Positions 57,053 to 64,000 of a stretch of DNA of 64,000 nucleotides are shown here, one piece after another. The translations under genes and the position numbers were made by a program. This stretch comes from Melitaea cinxia (lineage: Eukaryota; Arthropoda; Insecta; Lepidoptera; Nymphalidae). Positions within the stretch are counted from its first letter, which is position 1, and every line of letters starts with the position of its first letter. A model generated the notes under the pieces. It worked only from the letters and a program-made list of their open reading frames with translations, did not search any database and was not told where the DNA came from. The stretch lies in the NCBI RefSeq assembly GCF_905220565.1, contig NC_059402.1:15129501-15193500 (forward strand). Reading direction: 5' to 3'.

Positions 57053-57179
57053 AAATTTAGGTTACACAATATATATATTTAGGTTTTGCTTACACATTTA
57101 TTATATGTATACATCATTTATTGACAGCATAAACGGCTGTACGGCGTTTCGATTTTGTTGGCTTATAAGTTTGATTTTT

Positions 57180-57350
57180 TCACAGCTCGAAGGGAAAGTA
57201 GACCTGAGTATTTATATGAATGTCAGCTTGATACCTCTACGTGTTCCCGAGAAAAAGGGACTTGACAAACAGACGGATGACAAAGTGATCCTATAAGGGT
57301 TCCGTTTTTTATTTTTTTTTTGAGTTACGAACCCTAAAACACGAAATTTA
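57180..57350 (+). repeat. Interspersed repeat relic (GATCCTATAAGGGTTCCG type)
   Basis: CCTCTACGTGTTCCCGAGAA, AACAGACGGATGACAAAGTG and ATCCTATAAGGGTTCCG are the hallmark of a repeat common in lepidopteran genomes. The small ORF across it is not a gene. Confidence 0.55.
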
Positions 57351-57629
57351 CCTTAGATCTGAGTGAAGGACTAATAACCCTTTTCTTTTGTAAGAGAAGA
57401 AGCCGTTGTCTAGTAGATAAATATAGGTATATATTTGACCATATAAAACACTATCTAGATATAGGCTATAATAATAAATCACTTTACGACACTTAATAGT
57501 TGAAGGAACAACAAGAAACGTCCAGAATATAATATCAGTGTATGCATATTCTCAACATCATTCTATGATGATATCCAAATTTAAGACGATTCTATAATGT
57601 ATATCTATAAAAATCTAAAACATACGATT

Positions 57630-57840
57630 ATACACACTGTCGTATGTTTCTAAGGTAAGCAACTTAATGCTTGTGTTATAGGGAATAGCCTGCTGATAAA
57701 GCTACATATTTTTTTCGATACATATAAATAATATTTATAAATAAATAAATACATATATCACACCCAGACTCGAGGCGGGAATCAAACCCATATCCCAGAA
57801 CAGAAAGCAGGGTTTCTGCAACTGCGCCAACGGGCTTGTC
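57630..57840 (-). mobile_element. SINE family 2, near full length
   Basis: TAAGCAACTTAATGCTTGTG at the 3' side, CACCCAGACTCGAGGCGGGA in the middle and CAACTGCGCCAACGGGCTTG at the head. Box B is degenerate (GGTTTGATTCCC). Confidence 0.75.
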
Positions 57841-58516
57841 ATAGCTTCTAAACTACAAACTTCAAATATATATTCATAAAACAGCATTTCATTTTCATTT
57901 TATTATGTAAATGACATAATTTTATACAAACACACTCTGTTATCGCATTTACGCCTCAGAAGTTAAAGTATAAAATCATTAATTCCGAAAACTCTCAGGC
58001 CATTCGTCACGATCCCTGTAACGTCACATGTTCAAACTTAGAAGCGGAAAATCCGAACAAGAATCAAATACACGCATCAGAATAACGCTCTCCCGCAATC
58101 GTGGCCCGAATTTAGTCACTCAGCGGCGCTTTAGCGCCCGAAACTTTCAAACTGTAGGCCTTAAAGATGATTAATGGGTATTTAATGGCATATTGTTTAA
58201 GGAAAACCGGGGGCCTTTTATGTTAGAGATAGCGGTGCAAATATAACCACTTTGAATATTGGTGGCTTTATCGAAGCGATTGTAATTAAGGTTAGTATTT
58301 ATATTACTAAAAACTAATATTTAAATAATGTAGATTTTTAATTTGAGACGGTTCAGGAAGTGAAATACGTAAATTAACTCGAGACAGTCTTCGGATCAAT
58401 TCGGACTGTTACCTCTAAATAACATAAATCTTAATTTAATTTTGAATTTTCTCAGGGGTCGGTAGTGGGCTCCCTATTACTCCTGATATTAATGAACATC
58501 ATAAAAAGGCTACTGT

Positions 58517-58851
58517 ACTGTGTGGCTACGTTACTAAAAAATATAACCACCCCCTCTCTTCCCGTGGGTGTCGTAAGAGGCGACTAAGGGATAACACAGT
58601 TCCGCTACCACCTTGGAACTTCAGAACCCGAACGGTGGCGGAATAACCATCTAACTGCTGGTTTTGAAATACACAGGCCGAAGACAGGCAGCAGCGTCTT
58701 CGGTGCGACAAAGCCAGTACTGCGTTCATCAACCCGCCTGCCCAGCGTGGTGACTATGGGCAAAACACATGAGTTCACGTTATTTTTGGCATAAGCTTGT
58801 GGAGGGATAGGACATAGGTCCAGCAGTGGACTGTATAGGCTGTAATGATGA
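58517..58851 (+). mobile_element. Family 6 retroelement, full length
   Basis: TACTGTGTGGCTACGTTACT to CTGTAATGATGAT. A diverged flanking repeat (ATAAAAAGGCTACT and ATAAAACGGCTGCT) is a possible old target duplication. Confidence 0.85.
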
Positions 58852-58859
58852 TAAAACGG

Positions 58860-59335
58860 CTGCTACAACATAAAATTCTGTAACATTATGTTGTATGCAG
58901 ATAGCTTAAAAAAATAATATACTACAGACAATTTTAATATTTGGTGATCATCATCGTCAATAGATGGTGCGACAAACGCAGCCAAACACGAAGATACATT
59001 ATGTAATGCAAAAGTCACATTCATATTATATCTTGTTACTTTGGTTCACGCTTATAAAAGAATATTTTTAGGCTGTTACGCTATTAACAATAATGATGAT
59101 AGTTTCTTACTTTGAGATTTTACTGTTGAGAACAGTATCAATTACCCAATAAGATTTTTTTTTATTTCAAGTGATTCCCATTTCTATTGATTCTTCAATA
59201 AATAGGCTTTTCTTAATAGGCTTCTTTTAAAATGAACTTTCAATTAATTCTATTAAGTATCGCATTATGATTTATAAAATCGAATCAGAAAATAAAAACA
59301 TGAATAAATATAACAAAATGATGTAAGAATAAATT
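58860..59335. other. AT-rich intronic DNA without identified features
   Basis: No coding frame or repeat recognised. Confidence 0.4.
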
Positions 59336-59343
59336 AAATATAA

Positions 59344-59570
59344 TCGCTTCAGCCTGTAATATCCCACTACTGGGCATAGTCCTCTTTCCCCATGTAGGAG
59401 AAGGATCAGAGCTTAATCCACTACCCTGCGCCAATGCGGGTTGGCGGATATATTGCTCTCCGAGGCACGGTGGGGAGACCCACTAGGACTGCACAAACAC
59501 CCAGACCACGGCAAACACCTGTATGGCCAATACAAATGTTTGTCATGTGCGGGGATCGAACCCGCAACCG
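59344..59570 (-). mobile_element. SINE family 1 with internal deletion
   Basis: CGCTTCAGCCTGTAATATCC to box B complement GGGGATCGAACCCGC. About 80 bp between the TATATTCCC block and TGCTCTCCGAGG are missing, and the tRNA-like head is cut off after box B. Confidence 0.8.
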
Positions 59571-60520
59571 GATGATTAATATAAATACAATATTAATTTT
59601 CAAGTTAAACACGTAACAATTATGAAGTTAAGTTACACAAAAATAACGCATGAAAGCTTTCACGGCTCTCGCTACGACCGTTCAGTAAAAAGAGCAAAAA
59701 GTTTAAAAGCGTAAGGTGTGATGTGGGAAGCGAAAACGATAAATAAATTCTCATTTGATTTTAGCATTGTTTTTGTATTATGTGTATTTTCGATACAATT
59801 ATGTAACTTAAAACTTTTCTTCAGATTTAAATATTTATTATTATTCACATTTTTTTTTTTTTAGAAATCGAATATTTTTTAATATTATCTGGTAAGTTAC
59901 GCGATCTAAGTTTGACAATTCATAAATTACAGACATCGTATCTCCGATTATTAAGTATAATTTTTTTAAACTCTTTTTTTTCTTTTACAGAATTGACAAT
60001 AATATTTATAAAATAAAATTAAACAACTCACAAAAGTCGAATCGTACCAACACTCGAGTAGGGGAGAGAGGGGCTTGTTGTAACAGGGGTAAGTAGTAAC
60101 AGGCTCTTTTCACTAGGATCTTAAACTTTATCAACGCATTTCTTTGACTCGATTTAACCTATAAACCGCGCTGCATCATGTTGCCATAGCCAGTGTCCCG
60201 CCAGCCGGCGCAATGAGCGAAATTGTGCAAGCGCATCATTTTTGCCAGGTTATATAAAATTGTACTGTCGTAAAATTTTGGTTTGCATTATTAATATCGA
60301 CTAATTTCAGACTTTCTATATCTTATTTACATACAAATTTATCTATCTTTGATAATGTGTAACAGTTTTTAAGGTTGCTAAATTGTTTAAATAGTTATGT
60401 TGATAAATGTTAAAAATCATACCATGGGGTTAGTTGTAACAAAAACCCGGGGCTAGTTGTAACAAAATTCCAGGCTTGATGTAACGTGTTACAATATGCC
60501 CCAAGTTATGTTCTTCTAGA

Positions 60521-60694
60521 ATGAGTAAATGGGTGTATAAAAGAAAGTCAGAGCGGGCAACACAAAGCCAAGAAGTGTACGAGTTAGCGGCAGCTAAAGT
60601 TTTAGAAAAAAAATGCAGTATTCGGAAAGCTAGTCAGACTTTCGGATTATGTCACGTATCTCTTTATAGATACATATTGTCTGGTATGTGGTGA
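60521..60694 (+). pseudogene. Truncated pogo-like transposase N-terminus (psq/HTH)
   Basis: 57 codons from ATG to TGA. MSKWVYKRKSERATQSQEVY is followed by AAAKVLEKKCSIRKASQTFG and CHVSLYRYI. The -SIRKA-FG--S-L-RY- pattern is the pipsqueak-like helix-turn-helix that pogo/Tigger/jerky transposases use to bind their terminal repeats. The DNA-binding domain is cut soon after its recognition helix and the frame then ends, with the catalytic domain missing. A product, if made, might still bind the terminal motif, but this is speculation. Confidence 0.75.
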
Positions 60695-60824
60695 AGCTTA
60701 CACAGATTCAAATAAAGAAGATTGGGTAGAGTGTATCATTTGTAAGATGTGGGCACATGTAGGATGTGTTACAGGAGACACTATTTCTTTTATTTGTATT
60801 AATTGTTGCTCAGATGAAGACTGA
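60678..60824 (+). pseudogene. C-terminal PHD finger remnant of the same transposase
   Basis: 49 codons in another frame, ending at TGA 60822-60824. CLVCGEAYTDSNKEDWVEC is followed by IICKMWAHVGC and FICINCCSDED. The Cys4-His-Cys3 spacing with W-EC--CK-WAH--C is a PHD zinc finger. Pogo/jerky-type transposases of insects can carry such a finger at their C-terminus. The segment overlaps the HTH remnant by 17 bp in a different frame, consistent with an internal deletion joining the two ends. Confidence 0.75.
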
Positions 60825-61392
60825 ATTTAATTATAATGAAACCTACCAAATGTTGATTCTTATATAAGTACAATACTTTGTTAGATAGATATTAAAAAGA
60901 GATAATTACGAAGCATACCTTACATATAAATAATTTAATTACTTACTGTGATATAAAAGTGCAATGATGATTATAAGTAGTGTTTAAGTACATAAAACAC
61001 TTAATTATTTAATTTTTAAGCGTTGATTACTTAAAAGTCTATTAGAGTTGATTTTAAAGTAGGTATTATGTAATTCTTAGGGGACAATTTTGTTAAAAAT
61101 ATACAAAGAATAAATGATTACAGGTATTACTGTCGTTTTTTTTGTCGTTACTACTTGCCCCGGTAGATGTTACAACTTGCCCCAAGCACGAGGTAAGTTG
61201 TAACACCGCACTTCTTCTAGAAAATAATTGATTGTAAAATAATGACTAATAGTTATGGTATTATTTTTACTTTATTGGGTACAGGAAGAGTTACAGCATC
61301 CATCCATCTTTATTTAGTAGCAATATAATCAATAGATTTCAAGATATATTAGTTTTCATAAAAAATGTTACAACAAGCCCCTCGCTCCCCTA

Positions 61393-62290
61393 CATTTTTT
61401 TCCAAACACGCGGGCCACAGCAACACGAAATTATTTTCATGAATTCATGGATTCTCAGTCGCTGACGTATGTAGCGAAACAAGCGCCGTGTCTTGTGTAG
61501 AATAGTAATGTTCTACTATAGTTACTTAAAAGAAGGAACGTAATAATATATCATCAGAATTATGTTCGATTGTGTACCTGTAGTTCAGCAGCATTTTAGA
61601 GTTTACTTCATAATTTTTTAAGGCAATGTGAAAAGTTAGAAATATTCTGATTATAGTTTAAAACCTGTAAATTTTCTAATACCTACAATGTAAAATAATT
61701 TACAAATGAAAAATAAGAGTTTAATGAAATTTTCTCTTCTGCTGGAACGGACCGAACAGGTTACATAGTTTAATTTTTTATTTCGGCATAATCACTTTCA
61801 CTATTAACAAAAAAATACTGAAAAATCATTTGGAAAAAATAGACTAAAATGTATTTAAAATTGTAATTACAAGCGACTTTTAAGCAAAAAAAAAAGGAAA
61901 AAACATAATGTAATAATTCTGTGCGCTTAAGAGTCGTCTAATGCAACGATAAATAACCCGTTTTTAAGGGAAAAATAACTATAAAACGATAGTGCAGCAA
62001 ATGAAGTTACGATTGTTTTTTTTTTCTCTGTCAAATTTACTGTCGAAATGAGTCGTCATGGCGTTCGTGTCACAAGACGCTTAGGGACTATCGCGGAGTT
62101 TACAATTGCATCGCTTTTTGCTGTCACAATCTGACATGGCTTTGATATAGTTTTATATTAAGCTGTTTTTTATTTAATCTGCCATTGTGTGACATCTGGT
62201 GAAAGTAAAACATTTATTAAGCGCTCAGGTCTTTTACTTTTTTGAGTAAAAGAATCATAACATGATATGATTACAAATAAAGATTAAATA
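61393..62290. other. AT-rich intronic DNA without identified features
   Basis: No coding frame or repeat recognised. Confidence 0.4.
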
Positions 62291-62297
62291 TATATTT

Positions 62298-62302
62298 AAA
62301 AA

Positions 62303-62348
<46 letters not shown>
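62298..62348. repeat. A-run and (AT)n microsatellite
   Basis: About 13 A residues followed by about 19 AT dinucleotides. Confidence 0.95.
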
Positions 62349-62351
<3 letters not shown>

Positions 62352-62684
62352 ATGGTCAGTTTTGGGCTCACCATCGAATTAGAGAAAATAAGCTTTAGTT
62401 CGTAATTTGAAGTATGTAATGTTGAAATTAATACGCCTCAACGCTTTGAAAATTAAAATGTAAATAAAAAAGGCATGGGCACTTAAGAGCCAATGGATGT
62501 TAAAACTTATATTAAAAAATAAATAAAGATTAGACGGACATTTACTACAAGTTTATATCACAAAAATAATACTTCGGCGACAGAAAGTAACTAAAACAGA
62601 AGAACAATTTTTCGCACACACTGGAAACTTCGTTAAGAGGAAAGGGTACCGAAGAGACTTTTCAAAAATAGGTATTTGAATAAA

Positions 62685-62800
62685 ATGTTTCTGTCGCGCT
62701 GCATGCCGCTACCGCGCCCCGCGCCATCTCCGCCCCGTTTTTTCTATGTGTGACTGTCGTGTTGTTAGTGTGCGTGCGCCGGCTATTCAGCTATTAATTG
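62685..62800. other. GC-rich patch of unknown role
   Basis: CTGTCGCGCTGCATGCCGCT, ACCGCGCCCCGCGCCATC and GTGCGTGCGCCGGC stand out in AT-rich DNA. It could be a promoter or 5' exon region, or the 5' end of a mobile element. I see no coding frame. Confidence 0.4.
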
Positions 62801-63312
62801 TTGACGATATTTTAGTATTCGCATCTTTCGTTTGTGATTGACTACGAGTACATATAGCGCATAGTGCTATTTTTCTGAATTTGGCTTGTTTTATTGAATT
62901 TGTTCTGCATCGTATTGCTGTGACTCGGCTTACTATTATTGAATATCGTAAACTACTTATTATTTATGTTTTATTATTTTGAATTGGATACTCTTTGTGA
63001 CTTGATACATGTCTATATTTTTGTGGGTAATTATCGAAATACTTAGGTACTTTATTTATGAATTAGGTATGTAATTACATGGTTGAGGTGTGTGTAAGAA
63101 TGGGTAATGAAATACATACATAATTATAGTGTATACATGTAGTACATAGTATAAGTGTAAGTATAGTATATATATGTAATGTAGTACATACACAGTATAA
63201 AATGTTTGCCTTAGTACCTATATAATTTGTAATGTCTCATGTTTGTCGCAGTTATTAATACATGGGTATAGGTTATATATATTAATTAACATATAATTGC
63301 GGCGATATAACA

Positions 63313-63438
63313 ATGGTTAAAAATAATATTATAAATAAAGAAAAAAACAAGAAAAGCCGCCTGCGTGAAGAACAACTATTAGAAAGTCAATTGAAAAAGC
63401 TGGAACAAGATAAAAATTCAATAATGACACAAAGATAG
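63313..63438 (+). CDS. Possible 41-codon small ORF, coiled-coil-like
   Basis: ATG to TAG. It encodes MVKNNIINKEKNKKSRLREE, QLLESQLKKLEQDKNS and IMTQR. The middle has leucines at heptad-like spacing with alternating Glu and Lys, as in a short coiled coil. Its composition differs from the random frames around it. It lies about 550 bp downstream of the GC-rich patch on the same strand. I do not recognise a family. It may be the remnant of a mobile-element protein, a small peptide gene or chance. Confidence 0.25.
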   Translation: MVKNNIINKEKNKKSRLREEQLLESQLKKLEQDKNSIMTQR

Positions 63439-63592
63439 CTAAATAAATTACACCAATTTCAAACATTATGTACTGTACACTTACAAAAATCATGTAGGCG
63501 ACTTTTTCAATTATTATTTTATTTATGTTTTTTTAGTTAGGCAAATTACGTAATCGATTGAATTTTTTTAAAGAGTGGTTGATTAACATGAC

Positions 63593-63650
63593 ATAACATA
63601 ACAATACACTTTATTGAACACCAACAGAAAATAATAATACGTATCAGATT
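63593..63650 (-). mobile_element. LINE 3'-terminal scrap
   Basis: AACAATACACTTTATTGAAC ACCAACAG is the complement of a LINE 3' end with a TTCAATAAAG signal. Confidence 0.45.
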
Positions 63651-63655
63651 GATTT

Positions 63656-63763
63656 TTAACCGACTTCCAAAAAAGGAGGAGGTTCTTAATTCGACTGTAT
63701 TTTTCTTTTTTTTTTTGTATATATGTTACTTCAGAACTTTTGACTGGGTGGACCGAGTTCGAC
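63656..63763 (+). mobile_element. Family 3 repeat, left end fragment
   Basis: TTTAACCGACTTCCAAAAAA to CTGGGTGGACCGAGTTCGAC, after which the sequence switches to the opposite strand of the same family. Confidence 0.75.
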
Positions 63764-64000
63764 TTGTACGCAAAGGAAAAAAAAGCCGACTTCAATTACA
63801 TCGACATGTAATACAACAAAGGTAGACGAAAATATAGTCAAGTAAATACGCGTTATTAAAGATTACTCAAAAATTTGATATCAGATCTCGATGAAATTTA
63901 AATATGACTACACGATAAACATCAGCTTTCGATTAAATTAAAAATCATCAAAATCGGTACACCCAGTAAAAAGTTATGCGGTATAATACAACGTAGGTCG
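63764..64000 (-). mobile_element. Family 3 repeat, right end, runs off the window
   Basis: AAAAAAAGCCGACTTCAATT onwards is the complement of the family's right end. With the preceding fragment it forms a foldback. It continues past the window edge. Confidence 0.75.

Larger units (their letters stand above)
60061..61390 (+). mobile_element. pogo-like DNA transposon, internally deleted
   Basis: The 25-bp terminal inverted repeats GGGGAGAGAGGGGCTTGTTG TAACA (60061-60085) and its complement at 61366-61390 differ at one base. They are flanked by TA on both sides (60059-60060 and 61391-61392), the target used by the Tc1/mariner/pogo superfamily. Inside are the first 57 codons of a psq-type helix-turn-helix and, out of frame with it, a C-terminal PHD-type finger. 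The catalytic DDE region is absent. Several copies of the inner TIR motif are scattered near both ends. I infer a deletion derivative of an autonomous pogo-like element that carried a C-terminal PHD finger. Confidence 0.85.

Noticed and set aside
45907..64000. Search for the CAMTA exon upstream of the CG-1 helix
   Set aside because: No minus-strand sequence encoding a RHRWNTNE-like end next to a GT donor was found, so none is annotated.

Overview
The window looks like AT-rich nuclear DNA of a moth or butterfly (Lepidoptera, inferred). It is dense with short interspersed repeats whose types (tRNA-headed SINEs, (TGA)n-tailed retroelements, LINE 3' ends, TIR elements) I recognise from lepidopteran genomes. 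It has no operons and no bacterial-style gene packing. The only host gene I can support is a CAMTA (calmodulin-binding transcription activator) gene on the minus strand. Two consecutive coding exons of its DNA-binding CG-1 domain lie at 45839-45906 and 1185-1320. They join in frame across canonical splice sites, so positions 1321-45838 form one intron of about 44.5 kb. The rest of the CG-1 domain lies left of position 1, and the upstream exons probably lie beyond 64000.

Layout. 1-1184: start of the next CAMTA intron. 1185-1320: CG-1 exon. 2.3-4.6 kb: SINEs and small repeats. 5.06-7.26 kb: a decayed LINE 3' end interrupted by a 1.74-kb insertion. That insertion is an almost perfect palindrome (two 788-bp arms, 140-bp spacer), and each arm carries a hammerhead-ribozyme-like motif. 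7.4-15.4 kb: LINE ends, SINEs and a small hAT MITE with an 8-bp target duplication. 15.4-18.1 kb: little. 18486-23949: a full-length I-clade non-LTR retrotransposon in the same orientation as CAMTA, with two intact overlapping ORFs, a poly(A) tail, an Inr/DPE-type internal promoter and a target-site duplication. 24-45.8 kb: AT-rich intron with many SINE and LINE relics, including two RTE-type reverse transcriptase fragments. 45839-45906: CG-1 exon. 45.9-64 kb: the upstream intron, with more repeats, nested insertions, a pogo-like DNA transposon deletion derivative (60061-61390) carrying ten copies of a 16-bp motif, and a GC-rich patch near 62.7 kb followed by a 41-codon coiled-coil-like small ORF.

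How the parts relate. CAMTA would be transcribed right to left through the whole window and spliced over the mobile elements. The I-type element is potentially autonomous: its ORF1 would be the RNA-binding protein and its ORF2 the endonuclease, reverse transcriptase and RNase H. The SINEs and other short elements depend on enzymes encoded elsewhere. I found no rRNA gene, functional tRNA gene, CRISPR array or prokaryotic feature.
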